Source: CAG-1138 sp964495385
GTDB taxonomy: Bacteria > Bacillota > Clostridia > Christensenellales > CAG-917
Direction of reading: 5' to 3'
Length of the DNA: 49,685 nucleotides
Assembly: GCA_964495385.1 (NCBI GenBank)
Contig: CAZBVO010000011.1
Location: 1-49,685, forward strand
Shown in pieces: positions 16,889-25,058 of this stretch. Numbering within the stretch: the stretch's first letter is position 1; every line of letters begins with the position of its first letter. The notes below the pieces were generated by a model. That model saw nothing but the letters and a program-made list of their open reading frames with translations. It did not search any database and was not told the origin of the DNA. Both the position numbers and the translations under genes were made by a program.

Positions 16889-17059
16889 ATGGCATATGTA
16901 ATTAGCGACGACTGCATCATGTGCGGAGCATGCGCAGAAGGTTGCCCGGTAAGCGCAATCAGTGAAGGCGACGGCAAATACGTCATCAACCCTGACGAAT
17001 GCATCAGCTGCGGTGCATGCGCAGACACTTGCCCGGTAGGCGCACCGAGTGAGGAATAA
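16889..17059 (+). CDS. 2[4Fe-4S] ferredoxin, clostridial type
   Basis: 56-residue low-potential electron carrier used by hydrogenases, pyruvate:ferredoxin oxidoreductase and radical SAM enzymes. Two CxxCxxCxxxCP motifs bind the two clusters: Cys9, 12, 15, 19 and Cys38, 41, 44, 48. It is acidic, as expected. AGAGAGG precedes the ATG and a good promoter lies upstream, so it is a monocistronic, probably strongly expressed gene with its own terminator. Confidence 0.96.
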   Translation: MAYVISDDCIMCGACAEGCPVSAISEGDGKYVINPDECISCGACADTCPVGAPSEE

Positions 17060-17071
17060 TCAAACAAACCG

Positions 17072-17103
17072 AAGCAGGTTCCCGACGGGGCCTGCTTTTG
17101 TTT
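17072..17103 (+). terminator. Terminator of the ferredoxin gene
   Basis: AAGCAGG and CCTGCTT pair, with an additional CCC/GGG inside, followed by TTGTTTT. Confidence 0.8.
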
Positions 17104-17174
17104 TAGTCGAAAAACTTGCATAAAATTTTGAATAATGCATAAAAACCCGCTTTTTATCAGAAAAAAGAATTGTT

Positions 17175-17202
17175 TTGCAAAAGGGGTGCCGGCCGTTATA
17201 CT
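17175..17202 (+). promoter_or_regulatory. Possible distal promoter of the opp operon
   Basis: TTGCAA (17175-17180), 16-bp spacer, TATACT (17197-17202), with an overlapping TATAAT at 17202-17207. It lies in a 386-bp AT-rich interval (17060-17445) that holds no gene. Confidence 0.4.
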
Positions 17203-17308
17203 ATAATTATTCGTTAAATAAGCACTTAATTTATTATATAATATATATGCAAAAAACGTTCGAACCTTTAAATAATGTTAAAAAACCGAAAAAATTTTCA
17301 AAAAACAG

Positions 17309-17337
17309 TTGCTATATGGTATGTGCTGTGTTAAAAT
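17309..17337 (+). promoter_or_regulatory. Proximal promoter of the opp operon
   Basis: TTGCTA (17309-17314), 17-bp spacer, TAAAAT (17332-17337), about 110 bp before the binding-protein gene. Downstream in the leader is a perfect 8-bp hairpin ATTTATGC/GCATAAAT (17352-17373), which might be a regulatory or stabilising element. Confidence 0.5.
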
Positions 17338-17445
17338 GTTAATAATTTATCATTTATGCTTTTGTGCATAAATATTAAATTTAAAAACCCAACATTGTTT
17401 CAATTATTTTGAAATAAATTTTAAATTTTTATGGAGGTATCAAAC

Positions 17446-19995
17446 ATGAAAAGAAAACTGATTGCAATGCTGCTGGCAGTTGTGATGGTTCTTTCGGTTG
17501 TTTGCGTTGCAGCTTGTAACGATGACGAAGGTCCTACAACCGTAACCTATAATACCACTACTTCCGTTATGCCGAGCAATTGGAACGAACTTACTTACGC
17601 CGATAACAATGATACTCAAATCATGAACTATATCGGTTCTTCGTTCTTCGAGTATGACTTCTTGTTCGACGCAGCAAAAGGCGGTAAGTACAATGCAGAC
17701 GGTTCCATCAACGTTGATGCTATCGTTTCCGGCGGTTACACCACCAACTATTCTGCAGCAACCAAATTGGAAGACGTAACTTCCACCGTTGACGCAAAAT
17801 GGGGCTACACCGACGAACAAAAAGCAAAAGGCGGCTTCGCTTGGAAAATCACCCTGCGCAGCGACCTCAAATGGGATGACGGCACCGAAATTCACGCAGC
17901 TGACTTCGTATATTCCATGAAAGAACAGCTTAACCCTGACTTCATGAACATGCGTGCCAACACTTACTACGACACTCTTCGTATTAAGAAATCCCGTGCT
18001 TACTTCTATCAAAACCAAGATGCAACCTATCCTACCATCGGTAGCCAAGGTTATGCATCCAACAGCGAAGCTGTAGCTGCAGGCGCAGACATCTACATTG
18101 ATGTTTATACCTTTTGGGGTGCTGAAGGTTATGTTGATGCAGAAGGCAACGAAGCTCCGCAATGGCTTTCTATCGCAGACGAAACCGTTTATAACAGCGT
18201 TGAAGGCTGGGCCGATCCTGACAACAAAGACGTAACCGATCCGTTTACCGGCAAAATGCTTTGGGATTATCTCCTTTGCCCGACCGGTAAATATGCTGGT
18301 TATGTTGAAGTCGGTGCAAGCTATGAGGGCTGGCTCGGCATCAAAGTTGTCAACACCGAAAGAGACGTTGCATGGGAAGACGTTGGTATGTACGTTGTCG
18401 ACACTGATTCTTTCGTTATCTGCCTCGACACTTCTTACGCTTTCCTCGAAGACGGCGAACTTTCTTACCTCGCTGCTTACTACATGTCCAGTTTGCCACT
18501 TGTTAAACAATCTTTGTACGAACAATGCAAAAAGGCTCCTGTAACCGGCGCTACTTTGTGGACCAGCAACTACAACACCTCGTTGGCAACCACAGCAAGC
18601 TGGGGCCCGTACAAACTGGTTGAATTCCAGAGCGGCAAATCCTACAAACTTGTCAAAAACGAAAACTGGTACGGCTACAGCCTCGAACAGTACAAGAATC
18701 AGTACAAGGTTGACGCCATCGCATGTGAATGTGTTTCCGAATCTAACGCACAATGGTTGAAGTTCCTCGCAGGTGAAACCGACGATGCAAGCCTCGACTC
18801 CGAACACATTGCAGATTACAGAAAATCCAAATACACCACCTACACTCCGGGCACCGGTACGTTCGGTATGCAGCTTTACGGCAACAAAGCCGTTTTGGCA
18901 GCAAGCGACAACAACAACGGCATCCTCGCTATCGACGAATTCAGACAAGCTTTCTCGCTGGCACTGAACAGAAGCGACATCGTTGACACCATTTGGCCGG
19001 GCACTTCCGTTGTTTGCTACGGCGTTATGAACAGCCAATACTACTATGACGTTGTCAACGGCGGCGTATACCGTGACACCGTACAGGCCAAAGAAGGCTT
19101 GCTCCGCGCTTACGGTTTCACCGAAACCAACGGCACATGGTCCAACGGCGCCGAAATCAACGGCGTATCCATGGACGCTGCATACGATGCTTTGACCGGT
19201 TACAACCCTACTTTGGCAAAAGAACTTGTCAAAAAGGCTTACGACATTCTCGTTGCAAATGCCGAAGAATACGGCTATGACGCTACCAAGAACATCACCC
19301 TCGTTTACGGTTCTTCCGTAGATAACGCAAAACAACGTGAAAGAGCAACCTACTTGCAAAACGTTTTGAACGAACTTTGCAAAGACACCGCCCTCGAAGG
19401 CAAAATCGATGTTGTGTTCGACGCATCCGCAGGCAGCGATTGGGCAGACGCTTTCAGAAGCGGTGCTACTCAAATCGGTTTCGGTTATGGCTTCAGCGGC
19501 AACCCGTTCAACCCGTTTGACATCATCGGTTCCTTCGTAGATCCGGACGACAGCCTCAACTATCATACTTACTGGAACACCAACAACGTACAAATGACGT
19601 TGACTCTTCCGGCAGGCGATTACGAAGGCGCAGGCCAAACTCTCACCATGAGCCTCGTCAACTGGTTCGATTGCTTGAACGGCCTTGCTGAAGTCAACAA
19701 CGACACCTACAAGTATGACTGGAACGCAGGTCAAGCTCCGGCAGACGCGAGATTGGTTATCTTGGCTGCTTTGGAAGAACAAGTCATCAAAAAATCTTAC
19801 TCTGTAATGCTTATCGGCGAATACAGCGGTTCGTTGCTCAGCCCTAAGTTCACTCAACTTACCGATGAATACAACACCTTCATGGGATTTGGCGGAATCA
19901 GATACATTCAGGTCAACTACAATGACGGCGAATGGGCAAAATTTGTTGAACAGAACGGCAACAATCTCACCAACGAATACAAGAAAAACGCTTAA
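17446..19995 (+). CDS. Oligopeptide-type ABC transporter substrate-binding lipoprotein, enlarged
   Basis: Extracellular solute-binding protein of family 5 (OppA/DppA type), delivering peptides or similar ligands to the permease. The signal ends VCVAACNDD, a good lipobox, so Cys near residue 25 is lipidated. Family features include WKITLRSDLKWDDGTEIHAA, DFVYSMKEQLNP and FRQAFSLALNRSDIV. At 849 residues it is far longer than the usual 520-600. The extra length appears spread through the protein, in segments such as residues about 190-330. GGAGG lies before the ATG at 17446 and overlaps the in-frame ATG at 17431, which is rejected. Codon use is strongly biased, pointing to very high expression. 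It heads the opp operon and is separated from the permeases by a hairpin-rich interval. Confidence 0.92.
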   Translation: MKRKLIAMLLAVVMVLSVVCVAACNDDEGPTTVTYNTTTSVMPSNWNELTYADNNDTQIMNYIGSSFFEYDFLFDAAKGGKYNADGSINVDAIVSGGYTTNYSAATKLEDVTSTVDAKWGYTDEQKAKGGFAWKITLRSDLKWDDGTEIHAADFVYSMKEQLNPDFMNMRANTYYDTLRIKKSRAYFYQNQDATYPTIGSQGYASNSEAVAAGADIYIDVYTFWGAEGYVDAEGNEAPQWLSIADETVYNSVEGWADPDNKDVTDPFTGKMLWDYLLCPTGKYAGYVEVGASYEGWLGIKVVNTERDVAWEDVGMYVVDTDSFVICLDTSYAFLEDGELSYLAAYYMSSLPLVKQSLYEQCKKAPVTGATLWTSNYNTSLATTASWGPYKLVEFQSGKSYKLVKNENWYGYSLEQYKNQYKVDAIACECVSESNAQWLKFLAGETDDASLDSEHIADYRKSKYTTYTPGTGTFGMQLYGNKAVLAASDNNNGILAIDEFRQAFSLALNRSDIVDTIWPGTSVVCYGVMNSQYYYDVVNGGVYRDTVQAKEGLLRAYGFTETNGTWSNGAEINGVSMDAAYDALTGYNPTLAKELVKKAYDILVANAEEYGYDATKNITLVYGSSVDNAKQRERATYLQNVLNELCKDTALEGKIDVVFDASAGSDWADAFRSGATQIGFGYGFSGNPFNPFDIIGSFVDPDDSLNYHTYWNTNNVQMTLTLPAGDYEGAGQTLTMSLVNWFDCLNGLAEVNNDTYKYDWNAGQAPADARLVILAALEEQVIKKSYSVMLIGEYSGSLLSPKFTQLTDEYNTFMGFGGIRYIQVNYNDGEWAKFVEQNGNNLTNEYKKNA

Positions 19996-20031
19996 GGCTT
20001 AACTTTCAAAGTGATTTAACAACAAAACTCG

Positions 20032-20070
20032 CGATGGGCGGATAAATTTATTCGCCCATCGTTGTTGTTT
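20032..20070 (+). terminator. Hairpin after the binding protein, probable partial terminator
   Basis: The arms CGATGGGCG (20032-20040) and CGCCCATCG (20053-20061) extend inward through GATAAA/TTTATT, giving an almost loop-less long stem. The following TTGTTGTTTT is a broken T-run, so read-through into the permease genes is expected; such hairpins often raise the level of the binding protein over its permease. Confidence 0.65.
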
Positions 20071-20077
20071 TGCAAAT

Positions 20078-20275
20078 TGATTTTTTGGGGAAAAAATCAC
20101 AAAAAGAGCATAAAATTCCGGCCTGTTTCCGTAGCAAACCTTGCTATGGTCGGTATCAAACGACAGAAACGGGAATTGTCGTTTGATAAAAAGGAAATTC
20201 GTCAAATTGGACGGATGGCATCTTCGTTTTGAAGATGCGTTGTTTAAAAAGGCAAGCTCTAACTTTTTTAAACAA
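20078..20275 (+). promoter_or_regulatory. Multi-hairpin intergenic RNA region before oppB
   Basis: Five inverted repeats follow one another: TGATTTTTT/AAAAAATCA (20078-20099), TAGCAA/TTGCTA (20132-20146), a perfect 12-bp TATCAAACGACA/TGTCGTTTGATA (20154-20188), GCATCTTC/GAAGATGC (20218-20238) and TTGTTTAAAAA with its complement (20240-20275). The 11-base loop of the 12-bp hairpin can pair with 20115-20129 (ATTCC and GTTTC against GGAAT and GAAAC), a possible pseudoknot. No convincing promoter or known riboswitch consensus is seen. Likely roles are RNA processing or stability; ligand sensing is possible but unsupported. Confidence 0.5.
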
Positions 20276-20308
20276 AAAAAATAATCCAAAGAGGAGTAAC
20301 AAACAACC

Positions 20309-21313
20309 ATGTACATGTTCAAATATGTGCTCAAACGCTTGGGGCTGATGGTGCTGACGTTTTTGATAATCATCGTCATGTGCTTCGTGCTCATAAAGCT
20401 TTTGCCGCCAATCGTAGCGCTCGATCCGCAGCTCGATCCGCTTGTTGCGTACAAGCAATTCGAAGCGAGGGGCTGGATTGAAAACATAGTCAAACAACCG
20501 AACGGCGTGTATACCTATGACACCGTTCCTATCCTGAAACAGCTGGGGATTTACGTCAAACGAATTGTGACGGAGGGTGACTTTGGCACCTCCACCGTCG
20601 GTGAATACATAAACCAACCGGTGTGGGACGTTTTTGTCGAAAAACTGCCGCCTACAATCCTCATCAACATCTATTCCACCATCATTGGCGTGCCAATCGG
20701 CTTGGCGTTGGGCATTTATGCCGCGCTTAAAAAGAACAAGTGGCAGGATCAGGTCATCAACGTGTTTATCATTTTGTTGATTTCCGTGCCAAGCATCGTT
20801 ATGGGCTTTATCATTCAGTACTTCTTCTGCTTTAAGCTCAGATGGTTCCCGATTACGATGAATTCGGGCTTCGACTATTTCTCCTGGAGCATGTTCCGCA
20901 GCATGTTGCCGGCGGTTTTCTCGTTGTGTTTGGGAAGCATTGCCGGTTATGCACGCTACACCCGTGCCGAACTTACCGAGGTTTTGACCTCGGAGTTTAT
21001 GTTGCTTGCAAGGACAAAAGGCCTCACCAAAGGTCAGGCAACTTTGCGTCACGCTTTAAGAAACGCAATGGTGCCTATTTTCCCGTCGATTCTTGCAGAG
21101 TTCGTTTCGGTGCTTTCGGGTTCCTTGATTATCGAAAGCATGTTCTCCGTCCCGGGCGTAGGCAAACTTTATTTGGCTTCTATCAACAATCAAGACTACG
21201 ACTTCTTTATGTTGCTTTCGGGCTTCTACACCCTTGTAGGCCTGGTTGCGGGCATCATTGTCGACATCAGTTACGGAATCATCGATCCGCGTATAAGAAT
21301 GGGGGCGAAGTAA
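20309..21313 (+). CDS. Oligopeptide ABC transporter permease, OppB type
   Basis: Inner-membrane permease of 334 residues, the usual length for OppB/DppB. The first helix (MVLTFLIIIVMCFVLIKLLP) is followed by an outside loop and five more helices. The EAA coupling loop is seen as ARTKGLTKGQATLRHALRNA, which contacts the ATPase subunits, and GSLIIESMFSVPGVGKL is family-typical. GAGGAG lies about 12 bp before ATG 20309; the ATG at 20315 is an alternative. It precedes oppC by 1 bp. Unlike its partners it shows no large insertion. Confidence 0.93.
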   Translation: MYMFKYVLKRLGLMVLTFLIIIVMCFVLIKLLPPIVALDPQLDPLVAYKQFEARGWIENIVKQPNGVYTYDTVPILKQLGIYVKRIVTEGDFGTSTVGEYINQPVWDVFVEKLPPTILINIYSTIIGVPIGLALGIYAALKKNKWQDQVINVFIILLISVPSIVMGFIIQYFFCFKLRWFPITMNSGFDYFSWSMFRSMLPAVFSLCLGSIAGYARYTRAELTEVLTSEFMLLARTKGLTKGQATLRHALRNAMVPIFPSILAEFVSVLSGSLIIESMFSVPGVGKLYLASINNQDYDFFMLLSGFYTLVGLVAGIIVDISYGIIDPRIRMGAK

Positions 21314-21314
21314 T

Positions 21315-22901
21315 ATGGCAGATATGAAATACACCCAAAACATTCCTGCGGAAAAGTTTGAATTCGCAGACACAAGCAACTTCAAATTCGACACCAAATT
21401 CGACACCAAGCCGGAAAGCTATTGGCAGGGTGCGTTCCGTCGTTTTTGCAAAAACAAGGGCGCAGTTGTCGGCGGCATAGTCATCATTGTGCTTATTCTG
21501 TTTGCAATCATCGGGCCGTTTTGCACCTCTTACACCGTTTCGTACTACGACACCGTCTTTTCGACGATGTATCCGCGAAACAAACTGTTTGAAAACGCAG
21601 GCTTCTGGGACGGTTGCAAAGATAAAGAAGAGGGCTTCGGCAACTTCTTTAGAGATTACGCCCTCGCACTCGAAACGGGCAAGGACGTCATCAAAAACGG
21701 TGAGTACACCATAACCGAAGACGGCATTTATAAGTATCGCTACGACACCTACTACGGTGTTGGTTTCCAATACAAAACCATCTCGCTCGAACAATATCAG
21801 GCAATTCAACAGTATCAGGACGACACCGGACGCCAAGTTATTTACCCTGTAGTGCCTTATGCGACCAGAAAAGTGTGGGAAAAGGAAGATCCGGACACAT
21901 TTAAGGACGCTTCCATTTACTACAAACTCAAAAAGGTTAAGGGTAAATACAGCCCGGAATTGGACGTAAACGGCGATCCTATCCCTGATTACTGGACTTA
22001 TGCCGTTGAAGACGGCCTCCCTGAAATGACCGTCGATTACACTTCCAAGATGAAAATCGAAGGAGAGGACGGCATTACGGTTGACGGCAAACAATCCTAC
22101 TACGTTTACGGACGTATAGTTTCCGGCGGCGTTGAAGTCAGGGTTGATTACTACGAGTACTATATCTACAACCACACCCAGGTTTTGAAGGACGGCATCA
22201 GCGAACCGATGTTCCTGTTCGGAACCACTTCCGCGGGCAAAGACATCTTTGTCTGCCTGTCTTCCGGTGCAAGATTTTCCTTCTTGTTTGCATTGGTCGT
22301 TGCCGCGGTAAACCTTTTTGTCGGCGCAATTTGGGGCTCGATAGCAGGTTACTTCGGCGGACGAATCGACTTGGCTATGGAGCGTTTCACCGACATCCTC
22401 GGCGCTGTGCCGACTATGATCGTCATCACGCTTCTGAAGTACCATATGGGAACCTCAAGCCAGGCTTTGGTGCTGTTCATCGCATTCTTTATGACAGGCT
22501 GGATCGGCATGGCAGGCACTACCCGTATGCAGTTCTACCGTTACAAAAATCAGGAATACGTTTTGGTTTCCAGAACCTTGGGCGCAAACGATTGGCGCGT
22601 TATGTTTAAACACATTTTCCCTAACGCAATCGGCACCATCGTTACAAGTTGCGCGCTTGTAATTCCGTCGATGATTTACTCTGAAACCAACCTTTCTTAT
22701 TTGGGCATTATAAACCTCGAGTCCGGCGGCCTTACCAGTGTCGGTACGTTGATTGCCGCAGGTCAAAGAGATATGCAGGTTGCACCGTACGTTGCAATGT
22801 TCCCGTCGGTGTTCCTGGCTCTGTTGATGCTCAGCTTCAACTTGTTCGGAAACGGTTTGAGAGATGCGTTCAACCCGTCGTTGCGCGGTTCGGAGGATTA
22901 A
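21315..22901 (+). CDS. Oligopeptide ABC transporter permease, OppC type, with large outside insertion
   Basis: Permease of 528 residues, against about 300 for typical OppC. After a cytoplasmic N-terminus and first helix (about 50-70) there is a roughly 228-residue hydrophilic segment (about 71-298) before the core resumes at FLFGTTSAGKDIFVCLSSGA. That leaves about 180 residues more than usual, expected to face outside where the binding protein docks. The core has the remaining helices and the EAA loop SRTLGANDWRVMFKHIFPNA. The segment is rich in Tyr, Lys and Asp (for example DGIYKYRYDTYYG, VDYYEYYIYNHT) and resembles no domain I know. It is linked to oppB by 1 bp and to oppD by 3 bp. Confidence 0.9.
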   Translation: MADMKYTQNIPAEKFEFADTSNFKFDTKFDTKPESYWQGAFRRFCKNKGAVVGGIVIIVLILFAIIGPFCTSYTVSYYDTVFSTMYPRNKLFENAGFWDGCKDKEEGFGNFFRDYALALETGKDVIKNGEYTITEDGIYKYRYDTYYGVGFQYKTISLEQYQAIQQYQDDTGRQVIYPVVPYATRKVWEKEDPDTFKDASIYYKLKKVKGKYSPELDVNGDPIPDYWTYAVEDGLPEMTVDYTSKMKIEGEDGITVDGKQSYYVYGRIVSGGVEVRVDYYEYYIYNHTQVLKDGISEPMFLFGTTSAGKDIFVCLSSGARFSFLFALVVAAVNLFVGAIWGSIAGYFGGRIDLAMERFTDILGAVPTMIVITLLKYHMGTSSQALVLFIAFFMTGWIGMAGTTRMQFYRYKNQEYVLVSRTLGANDWRVMFKHIFPNAIGTIVTSCALVIPSMIYSETNLSYLGIINLESGGLTSVGTLIAAGQRDMQVAPYVAMFPSVFLALLMLSFNLFGNGLRDAFNPSLRGSED

Positions 22902-22904
22902 ACT

Positions 22905-25058
22905 ATGGAAAAGAAACTTGAAGTTAAAGATCTGAAAATATCCTTCCGCACCAGTGCGGGCAAGGTGCAGGCCGTAAGAAACATCGATTTTGACCTCTAT
23001 AAGGGCGAAACACTGGCAATTGTCGGCGAGTCCGGCAGCGGTAAATCCGTTACCAACAAGGCCATCATCGGCATTTCGGCAAACAACGCCATCATCGAAA
23101 GCGGCGAAATCATCTACGACGGCATGGACCTTTTGAAAATCGACGAGGAACAGTTCCACCAAATTCGCGGCGACAAAATCGCTATGATTTTCCAGGACCC
23201 GATGTCCAGCCTTAACCCTATCATGCGCATCGGCCAACAGCTGACCGAAGCTATGCTTTTGAAGAACAAGGCAAAACGCCGCGACAGCCGCAAAATTTTC
23301 AATACCACCATGGCTATCCTCTGCGAAAGCATGGATATGGCTTACGGCGAGGCCAGCAAGGAACAAAATAAGGCCGACGTGCAAAAATTCGACAAGTTTG
23401 AATATAAACACATCGAACTCGAAGCAAAATACAACATGGCTTTCGAGGCCGCCAACGAGGCAGTTAGAGAAATCAAACGCCTGTTGTTCGAAATCGACAA
23501 AAACGGCGTCAGCAACGGTCCGTTGCAGGTGAGAGAAATCATCAAAGACTCCTTAAAAACCGTCGACCGCTTCGTCGTTCGCGACCAGGGCAAAATCGAT
23601 GCGCTTGTCGTTAACCTCGAAACTTTGGCCAAAGAAGCCAAAAAATCCAAAAACTATTCCGCTTGCGCGCCTGTTTTGGAACAGCTTTTGGCCGTTATCG
23701 AGCCGACTCTTTCGTTCGAAAAACCGAATTTCTTCGGCCTCGGCTATTATCTGACCTACGTCAATCCGGAAATTCCGGAGCTGTCGGTTGCCGAGCTTAA
23801 CGACAAAACTCACGAAGCTTTGGCCGGCCAGTTTATGGAAGCGTTTATCGATAGGGCGGCAAAGGGCGTTGAGTACAGCTACAACAAGTCGCTTGAGAAC
23901 AAGAAGCATGCAATAAGCGTTTTGGAAAAACATCTGCCGCTGTTCGAAAGGGAATATACCAAAAAAGAGGCCATGGCCGCCGCAAAAGAAATGATTGCCG
24001 CCGTGGAAGAATCCATCGACAGACTGGCTCTTATTAAAGACAGCAGAGCATACGTTTTCGGTTCCAGCATCGAAAGTGCGATAAGCACGTATTTTGCACG
24101 CCTTAAAAAGAACGTCGACGAAACCAAGCGTTTCGACAAACAAACCAAAAAACACGATAACCTTGTGGCAAAAGGAAAGAGCGTCGATTGGAAAGTTATC
24201 CCGGCCGACATAGTCGATCCTGCCGAAGCAAGAAAACAGGTTACCATCATCATAACCGAGCTTATCGACCACTATAAAGAGATCGTTTCGTCCACCGAAG
24301 CAGTCGATTTCAGGGCAAAAGCGTTGGATATCGTTGAATTTTTGAAGTCAAAAGCGTCGGAAGTCGTTTACAAAGTCACCAAACCTATGGCAAAAGCGAA
24401 AGCCATTAAGCTTATGGATGAGGTTGGCATTCCTGAACCGCACAAACGTTTCAGACAGTATCCGTTCGAATTTTCCGGCGGTATGCGTCAGCGTATAGTT
24501 ATCGCAATAGCATTGGCAGCAAACCCTGATATTCTTATCTGCGACGAGCCGACAACCGCTTTGGATGTTACCATTCAGGCACAAATTCTCGAGCTTATCA
24601 ACAGATTGAAAGCCGAAAGAAATTTGTCCATCATCTTCATCACGCACGATTTGGGCGTCGTTGCCAACATGGCCGACAGAATTGCGGTTATGTATGCAGG
24701 CAAAATCGTTGAATACGGCACCGCGGAAGATATATTCTATTCGCCGGCACATCCGTACACCTGGGCTTTGCTGTCCAGTATGCCGGACCTCGACACCGAC
24801 GAGAAGTTGGAAGCAATTCCGGGAACTCCGCCAAACATGATTTATCCGCCTGTCGGAGATGCGTTTGCGGCAAGAAACAAGTATGCTTTGAAAATCGATT
24901 TCGAGCAGCAACCGCCTATGTTCAAGATTTCCGATACCCACAGCGCGGCAACTTGGCTGTTGCATCCGGACGCTCCGAAAGTGGAGCCGCCAAAGATCGT
25001 GACGGAAAGAATTGCAAGAATGAAAGCAAAAGGAGGTACCGCAAATGGAGAACAATAA
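22905..25058 (+). CDS. Oligopeptide ABC transporter ATPase, OppD type, with about 360-residue insertion
   Basis: 717 residues, against about 330 for ordinary OppD. Walker A GESGSGKS is at 41-48 and the Q-loop FQDP at 96-99. After SSLNPIMRIGQQLTEAML there is a helical, lysine- and glutamate-rich segment from about 125 to 495, then KLMDEVGIPEPHKRFRQYP and signature SGGMRQR at 524-530, Walker B LICDEPTTALD and the switch His in FITHDLGVV. All catalytic motifs are intact, so it should be active. The C-terminal peptide-importer tail is present, but the three cysteines that usually form its Fe-S motif are replaced (GDAFAARN, later KIDF). The insertion lies in the helical subdomain. GGAGG precedes the start, and the gene end overlaps oppF by 14 bp. 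Confidence 0.92.
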   Translation: MEKKLEVKDLKISFRTSAGKVQAVRNIDFDLYKGETLAIVGESGSGKSVTNKAIIGISANNAIIESGEIIYDGMDLLKIDEEQFHQIRGDKIAMIFQDPMSSLNPIMRIGQQLTEAMLLKNKAKRRDSRKIFNTTMAILCESMDMAYGEASKEQNKADVQKFDKFEYKHIELEAKYNMAFEAANEAVREIKRLLFEIDKNGVSNGPLQVREIIKDSLKTVDRFVVRDQGKIDALVVNLETLAKEAKKSKNYSACAPVLEQLLAVIEPTLSFEKPNFFGLGYYLTYVNPEIPELSVAELNDKTHEALAGQFMEAFIDRAAKGVEYSYNKSLENKKHAISVLEKHLPLFEREYTKKEAMAAAKEMIAAVEESIDRLALIKDSRAYVFGSSIESAISTYFARLKKNVDETKRFDKQTKKHDNLVAKGKSVDWKVIPADIVDPAEARKQVTIIITELIDHYKEIVSSTEAVDFRAKALDIVEFLKSKASEVVYKVTKPMAKAKAIKLMDEVGIPEPHKRFRQYPFEFSGGMRQRIVIAIALAANPDILICDEPTTALDVTIQAQILELINRLKAERNLSIIFITHDLGVVANMADRIAVMYAGKIVEYGTAEDIFYSPAHPYTWALLSSMPDLDTDEKLEAIPGTPPNMIYPPVGDAFAARNKYALKIDFEQQPPMFKISDTHSAATWLLHPDAPKVEPPKIVTERIARMKAKGGTANGEQ

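Noticed and set aside
16136..17059. RicT-ferredoxin fusion protein
   Set aside because: The open frame only exists across the 100-N gap. The ferredoxin has its own promoter at 16826-16854, ribosome site and canonical N-terminus.
17130..17150. Similarity between the TGCATAAAAAC stretches near 17136 and 43620
   Set aside because: About ten AT-rich bases in common; too short and simple to call a repeat.
17440..19857. An 805-codon open frame on the minus strand opposite the binding-protein gene
   Set aside because: It is antisense to a clear lipoprotein gene, and the strong codon bias of that gene avoids the codons that would give stops on the other strand. The translation is cysteine- and valine-rich and unlike a protein.
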